A DNA stretch of 17,180 nucleotides from an uncultured bacterium (GCA_905214305.1 CAJMLK010000059.1:1-17180); one strand, 5' to 3'. Counted from the stretch's first letter, positions 6,173 to 13,322 are shown. Numbers and translations: made by a program. The notes: generated by a model from the sequence alone, not told the origin.

Positions 6173-7912
6173 CTACTTTTCTTCAATCCAGTTGAACACG
6201 GTTTTGAGTTCGTCGTGGGTGATGTCAAACGTGGTATTGTGCGGGGGCAATTTTTCATCTGTAAAGAAGTCGGGCAGCACGTCCGCGGCCTGGGTAATGC
6301 CCGCGCGGCGGTTGAAGTCGATTTCTGTGGAAAGGATGCGCTGGCCCAGGGTCACCACATCGTCACCCGTGAGCTGCCAGCCGAACTTGGCGTTGAGCAT
6401 GTCCACAATGGCGGGCAGAGCGTCAGGCACATCCAGAATGGCAAAGGCCGTAAACAGGCACAGGCCCACCGAGTCCACCGAAGCCGTAGCCACCTGAAGA
6501 TTGCGCGAAAGCTCGATCTGCCCTTCCTTTTTCAGGGGATCAACCGTGCCGCCGCTGCTCAGGATATTGGCCGTTACCGCGTAACCGGCAGTGTGGTCAG
6601 CACCCATTGGCGACGTGGCGTAGGTAACGCCCTGTCCCTTGACCGAACGCGGGTCATAGGCGGGAAGGCTCTGGCCCTTGACCGTGGGAACGCGCCGCAC
6701 GCCAAACACACGGCCCGTGGTTGCCGTGCCGCAGCCGATGATGCGCCCAAGGGGTGTGCCTTCACTGATGGCGTGCATGGCATCCATGACGGCCCTGGCG
6801 TCCCCGTAGGGGATGGCCCCCCCGGCCATGGCCACGCCCATGGCCACACCAACGTCAATGGTGTCCACGCCGATGTCGTCACACAGGTAGTCGTATTTGG
6901 AAATGGCATCCATATCGCCAATGCCGGAATGCGGCCCAAAAGCCCACAGGGTTTCATACTCGGGCCATTTGCTCTGAAACTTGCCCTTTTTGTCCGGCAG
7001 AATGCCGCTGCAACGGATCATGCAACCGCTCATGCAGCCGTGGGCCACCGTGCCGCCGCGTTCCCTGGTCATCTGGTTCAGCAGTTCGCCCGATACGCTC
7101 TCGTGTTTGTCAAAGCGGCCCACGGTAAAGTTGGCGGTGGGCAGGCCCCCGGCCTCGTGCAAAATATTGACGAGCACCGCAGTGCCGTATTCCGCAAGGC
7201 CCTTGCTGGTAATGGGATGTTCGGCCAGAGCCTTGGCAAAGCGCTTGGACGCCTCGCGAAAAGCCTTTTCATCCTGCAGGGGCTGGTTTTTGCCACCCTC
7301 AGGATTGATGATGATGGCCTTGAGGCCCTTGGAGCCCATAACCGCCCCGACGCCACCGCGCCCGGCATGGCGCATGGGGCGCAGCTCGCGGTCGGTGCAG
7401 GCAATGGAAGCGGCTGTAAGCCTGAACTCGCCCGCCCGGCCGATGCTGATATAGCTGCATGCATCGCCGTGCTTTTCCACAAGTTTCGCCACGGCATCAA
7501 AGTTGTTCAGCCCGGCCACGTCGGAAGGCAGGAGTCTGGCGTGATCCTTGCCTATTTCAAGCTGCCACCACTGCCCTTCCTCAGCCATGTTTTCCACAAT
7601 GACGGCAAGAATGCCCAGCCGGGCCAGATGGCCGCCGGGCTGACCACCGGCGTTGGATTCCTTGATGCCTTCGGTGAGCGGGCTTTTACAGCCCACGGAA
7701 ATACGATTGGCATTGGGGCTGTTGGTGGCGCCGAGCAGACCCGGCGCAAAAACCAGCTTGTTGTGCGGGCCGATGGCCGTGCAGGTGGGCGGCACTTCGC
7801 GCGCCACAATGGTTGAGGTCAGCGCGCGGCCGCCAAGGCCCGCGTATTCCTGGGGTATTTCTTCAAAAACACAGGTTTTGGTCGCCATATTGACGCGCAG
7901 AAAACGAAACAT
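6173..7912 (-). CDS. aor: tungsten-containing aldehyde:ferredoxin oxidoreductase family protein
   Basis: The 579-residue protein is a full-length AOR-family enzyme, slightly shorter than the usual 600-630. Visible are the early LGGRAL and SPLTEG motifs, the bis-pterin-binding loop GRGGVGAVMGSKGLKAI (184-200), three cysteines C293, C297 and C301 in GCMSGCMIRC, and a fourth, C485, in VGLCLF, which together should hold one [4Fe-4S] cluster. DDIGVD (345-350) and MGADH (436-440) match conserved cofactor-proximal positions. Family members oxidise aldehydes to acids, passing two electrons to ferredoxin through W-bis-pterin. The first two cysteines are spaced CxxxC rather than the CxxC of the Pyrococcus enzyme. 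AAGGAGG lies four bases before the start. No ferredoxin-like partner gene is adjacent. The tungstate importer and moaD/E1 genes flanking it support tungsten rather than molybdenum. The natural aldehyde is unknown. Confidence 0.93.
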   Translation of the reverse strand: MFRFLRVNMATKTCVFEEIPQEYAGLGGRALTSTIVAREVPPTCTAIGPHNKLVFAPGLLGATNSPNANRISVGCKSPLTEGIKESNAGGQPGGHLARLGILAVIVENMAEEGQWWQLEIGKDHARLLPSDVAGLNNFDAVAKLVEKHGDACSYISIGRAGEFRLTAASIACTDRELRPMRHAGRGGVGAVMGSKGLKAIIINPEGGKNQPLQDEKAFREASKRFAKALAEHPITSKGLAEYGTAVLVNILHEAGGLPTANFTVGRFDKHESVSGELLNQMTRERGGTVAHGCMSGCMIRCSGILPDKKGKFQSKWPEYETLWAFGPHSGIGDMDAISKYDYLCDDIGVDTIDVGVAMGVAMAGGAIPYGDARAVMDAMHAISEGTPLGRIIGCGTATTGRVFGVRRVPTVKGQSLPAYDPRSVKGQGVTYATSPMGADHTAGYAVTANILSSGGTVDPLKKEGQIELSRNLQVATASVDSVGLCLFTAFAILDVPDALPAIVDMLNAKFGWQLTGDDVVTLGQRILSTEIDFNRRAGITQAADVLPDFFTDEKLPPHNTTFDITHDELKTVFNWIEEK

Positions 7913-8142
7913 GAAGCCTCCTTCAAAGCGCGCTGCCGCGCCTGTATGTGTTTATGACCTTTTACCCCATGCGGAAAAAAAACAGCAAGTTCGCAAAAAA
8001 ATCGACACGCTTTTTTGTGCAGTGGACAGAGGAAGAGGAAAAAAGGGGACAATCCCCCCGAAAGACGCTTCTGTTCGGCAGGGGTTTTCCTGAAAACCCT
8101 TGCCACGAAATGCGATCAGGCAGGCTTTTTCCAGCCGCAAGC
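7913..8142. promoter_or_regulatory. aor upstream region with two short palindromes
   Basis: This gap upstream of aor (read on the minus strand) holds a perfect palindrome GGGTTTTC-CT-GAAAACCC at 8082-8099 and a short hairpin GGGGA/TCCCC at 8045-8057. They lie roughly 130-190 bases before the aor start, suitable for an operator or leader structure. There are several A/T runs but no convincing consensus promoter. Function is inferred. Confidence 0.35.
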
Positions 8143-8178
8143 GAGCATTTGGAGCATTTGGAGCGCTTGGAGCATTTT
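8143..8178. repeat. four 9-bp tandem units at the end of repeat copy C
   Basis: GAGCATTTG is repeated twice (8143-8160), then GAGCGCTTG and GAGCATTTT follow (8161-8178). The last unit overlaps the end of the dispersed repeat, so the array probably arose by slippage on the repeat's terminal GAGC. Confidence 0.7.
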
Positions 8179-8309
8179 CGCATTGAGAATATCCATTTTC
8201 AATGCTTCAGGATGCCGCTCCGGCGTTTAAGCGCGCAGACAAAGTGCGCCTGCGCGGCGGGCGTCCGCTCCCGCATCCGCCAGAGCAATTTCAAAGTGAA
8301 ATTGCTCTA
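8168..8309 (-). repeat. dispersed hairpin-rich repeat, copy C (inverted)
   Basis: Read on the minus strand this copy starts TAGAGCAATTTC and aligns with copy A along its length. It keeps the terminal hairpin (11-bp stem GAGCAATTTCA/TGAAATTGCTC, 8283-8307) and the 3' hairpin GCATTGA...TCAATGC (8180-8205). It lacks a few bases in the middle. One T-A pair of copy A's 3' hairpin is A-T here, which keeps the pairing. It lies 84 bases past the tupC stop, in the same orientation as tupC. Confidence 0.75.
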
Positions 8310-8393
8310 AAGTGTCAGAGGCTCCGGGTCCAGACCTTGCGCGGGAAAGGAAGAGGAATGGGGATGCTTCGTGCGCACGGCACAACACTGCCA

Positions 8394-9053
8394 TCAGGAT
8401 GCCGAAAAAGCCCCGACAGCCTCATTCCAGTGTTTGCCGAGCTGCAGCTCGCGGGCGGCAAGAGTGCGGATCAGGGCCGGGTCGTGTGTGGCGCAGATCA
8501 CGGTTACGCCCTCGCGCCGACAGGCCCTGATGGCGCTTACAACCGCCAGAGCGCTGGCCGCATCCACATTGGCGGTAGGTTCATCCAGCAGCAGCACGCG
8601 GGGGCGCAGGGACAGGCGCGCAGCCAGAGCCACACGCTGGCGCTCGCCGCCGGAAAGCTCCGCCGGACCGCGCTCCGCAAAGTCCCACGGGCTGTCAAAA
8701 CCCACGGCCCGCATGCTTTGCTCATAGGCGTGCCGTGCAGGGGCCGCGTCATGCCGCAAACGCAGACCAAGCACCACATTATTGAACACACTCATGCGCA
8801 GCAGATAGGATTCCTGAAGCAGAAGCGTCACTTCCTGCCTGCTGGCTGCGGCATTTCCGGCATAGCGGAGCGTTCCCCCCGCCGGACGCTCCAGAAAAGC
8901 CAGCAGGCGAAGCAGCGTGGACTTTCCGCAGCCGTTCGGCCCGGTGAGCGCCAGAGTTTCGCCTTTTGCCACCTCAAGGCGGGGCACGTTCAGGGCAATG
9001 CGGCCGCCATACATCTGCACCAGATCGCGGCCTTCATAAAGTACGGTTTTCAC
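8394..9053 (-). CDS. tupC: tungstate ABC transporter ATP-binding protein TupC
   Basis: The 219-residue protein has all ABC ATPase landmarks: Walker A GPNGCGKST (38-46), Q-loop LLLQES (Q80), signature LSGGERQR (133-140), Walker B LLLDEP (154-159) and the switch histidine in ATHD (H190). It powers uptake through the TupB permease. I choose the GTG at 9053 because it overlaps the tupB TGA by four bases (GTGA), with AGGGGG just upstream, giving translational coupling. The open frame extends much further upstream, but that part is only the shadow of tupB. The short length, without a C-terminal TOBE domain, fits TupC rather than ModC; substrate is assigned mainly from TupA. Confidence 0.92.
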   Translation of the reverse strand: MKTVLYEGRDLVQMYGGRIALNVPRLEVAKGETLALTGPNGCGKSTLLRLLAFLERPAGGTLRYAGNAAASRQEVTLLLQESYLLRMSVFNNVVLGLRLRHDAAPARHAYEQSMRAVGFDSPWDFAERGPAELSGGERQRVALAARLSLRPRVLLLDEPTANVDAASALAVVSAIRACRREGVTVICATHDPALIRTLAARELQLGKHWNEAVGAFSAS

Positions 9054-9745
9054 GCGCGCCCCCTGTGCCGAAAAAAGGCCAGCGCCAGATTGACGGCAAA
9101 GGCCATCAGCAGCAGCACAAGCCCCAGAGCTATGCCCTGGGCAAAATCTCCCTTGCTGGTTTCCAGCGCAATGGCCGTGGTCATGGTGCGGGTGGCATAA
9201 CGGATGTTGCCGCCGAGCATCATGGCAACGCCCACCTCGGTGATAACGCGCCCAAAGGCCGTGATGCAGACCATGCCTATGGAATAGCGGCATTCCCACA
9301 ATGAAAGCGCCGCCATCTGCCAGCCCTTGGCCCCCAGGGTCAGCAGGGTGGCGCGACAGCGCGGGTCCAGATTTTCCACAGCCTGCGCAGTCCACGAGAC
9401 CACAATGGGCAGGGCCAGAAGAGCCTGCCCCACGGCCATGCCCGGCAGGGTAAACAGCAGGCCGTACTGCCCAAGGGGGCCACGCGCCGTTATGAGCGCA
9501 TAGACCAGCAGGCCGATAAGAACCGTGGGAAAAGCCAGAAGAGTGTCGGAAACAAGGCGCAGCACCCTTTTGCCGGGAAAAGAGCAGTACCCGAGCACAA
9601 AACCCGTCGGCAAGCCCAGCAGCAGGGAAGCAGTCATGGCATAGCAGGTGGAAAGCAGAGTGGCGCGCACGGCGGAAAGCGTGGCTGCATCCATGTGCAT
9701 CAAAAGAGAAAATGCACCGGAAATGCCGTTGACAAGATAGTCCAT
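9050..9745 (-). CDS. tupB: tungstate ABC transporter permease TupB
   Basis: The 231-residue protein is a hydrophobic permease with about five to six membrane spans, including LLLGLPTGFVLGY, LIGLLVYALI and LALGLVLLLMAFAVNLAL type segments. The cytoplasmic coupling loop (EAA-like) is NLDPRCRATLLTLGAKGW, which docks on TupC. It is encoded between tupA and tupC in the standard tup order. The ATG at 9745 has only a weak ribosome binding site (GGA seven bases upstream), and a strong terminator-like hairpin separates it from tupA. Both features should make its expression lower than that of the binding protein, as transporters generally need. Confidence 0.92.
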   Translation of the reverse strand: MDYLVNGISGAFSLLMHMDAATLSAVRATLLSTCYAMTASLLLGLPTGFVLGYCSFPGKRVLRLVSDTLLAFPTVLIGLLVYALITARGPLGQYGLLFTLPGMAVGQALLALPIVVSWTAQAVENLDPRCRATLLTLGAKGWQMAALSLWECRYSIGMVCITAFGRVITEVGVAMMLGGNIRYATRTMTTAIALETSKGDFAQGIALGLVLLLMAFAVNLALAFFRHRGRA

Positions 9746-9791
9746 ACGCGTCCGAACCCGACGGCAGCAATATGCCGGTAAAAAAAGACAT

Positions 9792-9840
9792 AAAAACCGC
9801 GCGGGGCAAAAACGGCCCGGCCGCTCTCATCCCCGCGCGG
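9792..9840 (-). terminator. terminator/attenuator between tupA and tupB
   Basis: Read on the minus strand just after the tupA stop, a perfect 10-bp stem CCGCGCGGGG/CCCCGCGCGG (9831-9840 with 9797-9806) is followed by five T residues, and a further T run lies at about 9780-9786. A small hairpin CGGC/GCCG with its own TTTTT sits inside the loop. Because tupBC have no visible strong promoter of their own, this is probably a partial terminator that keeps TupA in excess. Confidence 0.75.
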
Positions 9841-9850
9841 CTGTTTTCAG

Positions 9851-10678
9851 CTACTTGCCCGCATTGGGAAAGAAAAGCTGCTTGCCCTTCAGCGTATAGT
9901 CAGCGATTTTCTGCTGGGTGGACGGCGCAACCCACCAGTCTTCGAACTTTTGCGCCGCAGCCCTGTCGACCTTGGGGCAACGCTCGGGATTGACCGTGAT
10001 GACGCTGTACTGGTTAAACAGCGCCGTATCGCCTTCCACCACAATGCTTAGGGGATTGTCCTTGCCCGCCTTGTCGGCAAAGGTGATCCAGGTTCCCCGG
10101 TCGGTCAGGGCGTAGGCCTTTTTTTCCGCCGCCATATTCAGCGTGGCCATCATGCCCTGCCCGGCGGAGAAATACGCCGGGCCCCGGTCAGGGGTGATGC
10201 CCGCCTGATTCCAGAGTTTCTGCTCGGCCTTGTGCGTGCCGGACTGGTCGCCACGGCTCACAAAGCCCGCCTTGCTTTTGAAGATGCGGGCAAGGGCCTC
10301 TGCGCTGCCTTTTCCGGCGGCTCCGGCAGGGTCAGATGACGGGCCAACAATGACAAAGTCATTGTACATGATCTGACGGCGATCTATGCCGTGCCCGGCC
10401 TGAACAAATTCCATCTCGGCAGCCGGGGCATGCACCAACAGCACGTCCGCATCACAGTTTTTGGCGATTTCAAGCGCTTTGCCGGTTCCCACGGCCACCC
10501 ACTTCAGCTCGATGCCGGTTTCCTTTTTGAAAAACGGCTCAAGATATTCCAGCAGGCCGGAATCCTGGGTGCTGGTGGTGGTTGCCATCATCAGCACATC
10601 CGCAGCACGCGCCCCAGGGGCAAAAAACAGCGAACCAAGAACACAGGCGGTCAGAAACAGGCGGGACATACGAAACAT
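9851..10678 (-). CDS. tupA: tungstate-binding periplasmic protein TupA
   Basis: The 275-residue protein begins with a signal peptide (MFRMSRLFLTACVLGSLFF, probable cleavage after APGARA, residue 25). The mature part starts with the TupA signature TTTSTQDSGLL (33-43), continues with AVGTGKALE and DADVLLVHAP, and has YNDFVIVGPSSDPAG. These are hallmarks of TupA, which binds tungstate with very high affinity in the periplasm and delivers it to TupBC; the TTTS segment contributes to oxyanion binding in the family. AGGAG seven bases upstream supports the ATG at 10678. It is the first gene of tupABC, downstream of tunR. Confidence 0.95.
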   Translation of the reverse strand: MFRMSRLFLTACVLGSLFFAPGARAADVLMMATTTSTQDSGLLEYLEPFFKKETGIELKWVAVGTGKALEIAKNCDADVLLVHAPAAEMEFVQAGHGIDRRQIMYNDFVIVGPSSDPAGAAGKGSAEALARIFKSKAGFVSRGDQSGTHKAEQKLWNQAGITPDRGPAYFSAGQGMMATLNMAAEKKAYALTDRGTWITFADKAGKDNPLSIVVEGDTALFNQYSVITVNPERCPKVDRAAAQKFEDWWVAPSTQQKIADYTLKGKQLFFPNAGK

Positions 10679-10688
10679 CGGTACACTC

Positions 10689-10754
10689 CTGTTGAAAACG
10701 TTAACAGCCCCGCAGTCTGAAACAGGCTGCGGGCATGATGTTCACGGTATCATA
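10689..10754 (-). promoter_or_regulatory. tupA promoter and leader with palindrome and hairpin
   Basis: On the minus strand TATGAT (10749-10754) is a good -10 hexamer; no good -35 sits 17 bases before it, which is compatible with an activator. Downstream, in the leader, CCCGCAG-CTG...CAG-CTGCGGG forms a nearly perfect hairpin (10709-10733, 3-base loop). Next, an imperfect 19-base dyad with arms CTGTT/AACAG (10689-10707) ends just before the ribosome binding site. The dyad is a candidate operator for TunR or another regulator; this was not tested against any known motif. Confidence 0.4.
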
Positions 10755-10805
10755 AGAAAGCGTGATATTAAAGATGCGGGCAGGGGCACGGCTCAGAGAA
10801 TCTGC

Positions 10806-11015
10806 CCCGCTACAGGCCCGCTACAGGTCCGTTGCAGACAGGCCAAAGGCCGGATTCAGGCCGGATTCAGGCAGGCCACAGGCCCTTGCATGCACGATAC
10901 CATCATGTAATACGCCGCCTGCGTACAAAGCATGACTGATCCCGCCCGCACCGGAGACCTGCCCAACCTCTGCCCGGCATCGCCTGACATAAGCCTGACA
11001 TAAGCCTGACATAAG
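10806..11015. repeat. three sets of 11-bp tandem repeats in the tunR-tupA gap
   Basis: The gap contains CCCGCTACAGG twice (10806-10827) plus a degenerate third unit, AGGCCGGATTC twice (10847-10868) plus a partial third, and CCTGACATAAG three times exactly (10983-11015). The units are unrelated in sequence but all have period 11, about one helical turn. I find no gene in 10679-11165 otherwise. Confidence 0.75.
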
Positions 11016-11117
11016 CCGCGTACGCGCCGAAACAGCTGAAGAGGCACTCGCGCCTGTACGCTGCGCGGGCAAAAAAAACGAAAACAGCAGCCTCACGATT
11101 TTTTCAACCGGCGCAAC

Positions 11118-11165
11118 AAGGAAAAAAGAAAGGAGAAGGAAGAAGAAAGACGAGCGGGTAAAAAA
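11118..11165. other. polypurine/polypyrimidine tract after tunR
   Basis: The plus strand is almost all purine from about 11118 to 11152; the tunR transcript would therefore enter a C/U-rich stretch beginning with TTTTTT right after its stop codon. It may aid termination (a rho-type site), but no hairpin precedes the T run. Confidence 0.35.
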
Positions 11166-12173
11166 TCAGTCAGCCAGCAGGCGCACCGCCCCGGCAGGAA
11201 AACAGGCAAAAACCTTTTTGCCCTCACCAAGGTGCAGCTTGCCCACGGCCCTTGTGTCAAGGGTGGCCCGCAGGGTCGTACCGTCCGGCAGCCCAAGGCA
11301 GACAAAGGTTTCCACCATGTCCGCATGCAGGCTTTCTACCACGCCGCGCAAACAGTTGGCAAGGCTGGCAGAGGTTTTTTCCGTGCAGATCACAATACGC
11401 TCCGGGTCCACATGGACGCTCAGCACCTGATTTTCGTGCAGTTCGAGCAGGCCCGCCTCTTCGGGCGAACAAAGACAGGTGAGCCGCACATCGGAAAATG
11501 TGGTCAGCTCAACCTGAATCTTGCGCATGCCGGAGCTGATGCCACTGACCACGCCGAAAAACAGGTTCGTTCCGTCATCAGCCGCGACAGGCGGGCCGCC
11601 ATGGCGGGCACTTTCCGTCCCGGCCTTTTGCCCGGCCAGAAGGCGACACGCCTCACCGCCGGAAAATTTCAGAAACGCCCTCAGCTGTGCGGCCCCCTGC
11701 TGGCCCAGAAATTTCTGCACCAGCGGCATGGGCACATGCAGGGCAAGCAGCTCAAGCCCGCGCGAATAACGGATGGCACGCGGCCCCACCATAGCGGCTG
11801 GCAGGTCCATTGTCTCAGCCACGGCATAAAACTTCTTGCGCACAAAGCCCTGATCAAAACGCAGAAAATCCGGTTCCGCAGCCTGCGGCAGGCCGAGAAT
11901 ACGCCGGATGTGGCGCATGGCGCTCAAAGGCAGCAGGATTTCGCGCGCATTGACCCCGGGCACACGCATCATGCCCGTAACGGTATCAATGGCGCGGCAC
12001 GGCTCAAGGCTCAGGGCTTCGCCAAGGCGCAGGCCCCCATAGCGAAAGACCAGAAAAAGCAGATGCAGACGGGCACGGGCGATTTTTTGCGCCCTGGTGG
12101 CGGCCTCGCCTTCCCACTGCTCCCAGCGCAGGGTAAGAGCTTCCAGTTGCTGACGGGTCAAATGGCTATGCAT
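11166..12173 (-). CDS. tunR: TunR-type tungstate-responsive regulator: inactive tyrosine recombinase domain plus two TOBE domains
   Basis: Residues 1 to about 175 of this 335-residue protein resemble a XerC/D catalytic domain: YGGLRLGEAL keeps the first arginine (R49) and PRAIRYS keeps R135. However, the HxxR histidine is R132, the LGH histidine is Q158, and the nucleophilic tyrosine aligns with F167, so it should bind but not cut DNA. Residues about 203-265 and 270-333 are two TOBE/MopI-like oxyanion-binding domains (NLFFGVV...; NCLRGVVES...). This architecture defines TunR, described in sulfate-reducing deltaproteobacteria as controlling molybdate/tungstate transport genes. It lies immediately upstream of tupABC on the same strand. 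The ATG at 12173 is preferred to a TTG two codons earlier; no strong ribosome binding site is visible. It probably controls tupA and perhaps the moaD, aor and moeA promoters (inference). Confidence 0.9.
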   Translation of the reverse strand: MHSHLTRQQLEALTLRWEQWEGEAATRAQKIARARLHLLFLVFRYGGLRLGEALSLEPCRAIDTVTGMMRVPGVNAREILLPLSAMRHIRRILGLPQAAEPDFLRFDQGFVRKKFYAVAETMDLPAAMVGPRAIRYSRGLELLALHVPMPLVQKFLGQQGAAQLRAFLKFSGGEACRLLAGQKAGTESARHGGPPVAADDGTNLFFGVVSGISSGMRKIQVELTTFSDVRLTCLCSPEEAGLLELHENQVLSVHVDPERIVICTEKTSASLANCLRGVVESLHADMVETFVCLGLPDGTTLRATLDTRAVGKLHLGEGKKVFACFPAGAVRLLAD

Positions 12174-12233
12174 AGGCAAACAGGCAGTTCCAGTACGTGG
12201 CCATACGTATCATGGCTGTTGGGGTCTTTCGGC
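12174..12233. promoter_or_regulatory. short lacI-tunR gap with an imperfect palindrome
   Basis: The 60-base gap contains CCATACGTATCATGG (12201-12215), a 15-base imperfect dyad about 28 bases before the tunR start. It could be a tunR autoregulatory site. No terminator for lacI is evident, so read-through from lacI into tunR is possible. Confidence 0.25.
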
Positions 12234-13322
12234 TCAGTCAGGCCGGGGAGCGCCGGTGGAGGCGCGTTCAATGAGCTTGTGACTGACCTCGACCCTCGTT
12301 ATGTTTCTGTTGGAAAGCTGCCCGCTGATTCTCGCATGCAGCAGTTCCAGAGCATTATGCCCCTTGTCCTTGATATAGTGCTCGATGGTTGTCAGTGACA
12401 CGCGGGCAAAATGCGAGGGCCAGAGATTGTCGAATCCGCAGACGCTGTAATGGCCGGGAATGCTCAGCCCCGCGTCGATCACGGCATCCATGACCCCGTA
12501 CGCCACCATGTCATTGACTGCCACAAAGGCTGTGATTTTTTTGTCGTCAAAGCAGCTTCGTGCCAGTTCATGGCCCACGGTGTGCTCGATAAGCAGATTT
12601 TCCAGTTCCGTTTCCGGCGAAATATCGCGGCTTTTGACCAGCAGCCGTCCCTCGGGGCAAAGCTGGGCCAGTGTGTCCTGCAAGCCCTTGAGGCGCTGCA
12701 CCCGTATGGGATTGCAGGTGTCCAGCGATGTGGAAATATAGGCCATGTGCCTGTGGCCCAGTTCGCACATGTGCCGGGCAATAAGGCTGCCCGCATCGTA
12801 GTTGTTCAGTTCCACGGTATCCACGTTAAGGCCCACGCGCCGATCGCCCATAACCACCAGCGGCATCTTGCGCCCGGCACGCGCCAGTATGGCGTCCGGA
12901 TGCGCCAGCATGGCGAATATGATGCCCGCCATGCCGGTGGAACGGGCCAGCTGCAGGGCCGCCAGCTCATTGTCAAGACTGCGGTAGGTCGCACTGACAC
13001 AGGTGGCGTAATTCTTTTTTTCCGCCGCCTGCTGAATGGCCTGTATAATCGTGGCATAATAAGGATTTGTCACATTGGGCACGGCGATCAGTATGACAGG
13101 TCTGGCTCCCGGAGCCACCCTGCCGCGCCTGCCGCCGGTGTAATTGAGCTTTGCCGCAGCAGCCAGAACGGTCTTGACTGTTTCCTCGGCAAAAGACACC
13201 CCTTCCCGCCCGTTGAGAATCATCGAAACCGTGGCGGGAGACACCTCGGCCGCCTGAGCCACATCCGCAAGGGTTGCCTTTTTCATGCCCATGCCGGCCT
13301 GCTTTCCGCCATCAATAGTCAT
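12234..13322 (-). CDS. LacI-family transcriptional regulator
   Basis: The 362-residue product has a LacI-type helix-turn-helix at about residues 17-38 (TLADVAQAAEVSPATVSMILNG, with the hallmark SPATVSMILNG), a hinge region, then a periplasmic-binding-type effector domain from PVILIAVPNVTNPYYATII to the C-terminus with GFDNLWPSHFARVSLTTIEH near its end. The ATG at 13322 is chosen for the AAGGA eight bases upstream; an in-frame start 41 codons earlier is unsupported. It diverges from the MHS transporter-phosphodiesterase pair across an AT-rich 388-base promoter region, which points to local repression of that pair. The inducer is unknown. The preceding 12 residues before the HTH are a slightly long N-terminus, so a start at the later methionine (MKKATL) cannot be excluded. 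Confidence 0.9.
   Translation of the reverse strand: MTIDGGKQAGMGMKKATLADVAQAAEVSPATVSMILNGREGVSFAEETVKTVLAAAAKLNYTGGRRGRVAPGARPVILIAVPNVTNPYYATIIQAIQQAAEKKNYATCVSATYRSLDNELAALQLARSTGMAGIIFAMLAHPDAILARAGRKMPLVVMGDRRVGLNVDTVELNNYDAGSLIARHMCELGHRHMAYISTSLDTCNPIRVQRLKGLQDTLAQLCPEGRLLVKSRDISPETELENLLIEHTVGHELARSCFDDKKITAFVAVNDMVAYGVMDAVIDAGLSIPGHYSVCGFDNLWPSHFARVSLTTIEHYIKDKGHNALELLHARISGQLSNRNITRVEVSHKLIERASTGAPRPD

Noticed and set aside
6215..7816. 533-codon plus-strand open frame opposite aor
   Set aside because: It is a shadow of the AOR gene, whose family motifs are unmistakable; the plus-strand translation has no recognisable domain.
9054..9830. Upstream extension of the TupC frame giving a 478-residue protein
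   Set aside because: This part overlaps tupB in another frame and lacks any ABC-related sequence; the GTG at 9053 overlapping the tupB stop is a far better start.
10709..10733. Moco/Tuco-type riboswitch in the tupA leader
   Set aside because: Only one simple hairpin is visible. The multi-stem architecture expected of that RNA class could not be found here or before aor.
10806..11015. CRISPR array
   Set aside because: The repeats are 11 bp, directly adjoining and without spacers, so they are simple tandem repeats.
10821..11096. Small minus-strand gene in the tunR-tupA gap
   Set aside because: The frame is open only because it crosses 11-bp tandem repeats; it lacks a supported start and any family resemblance.
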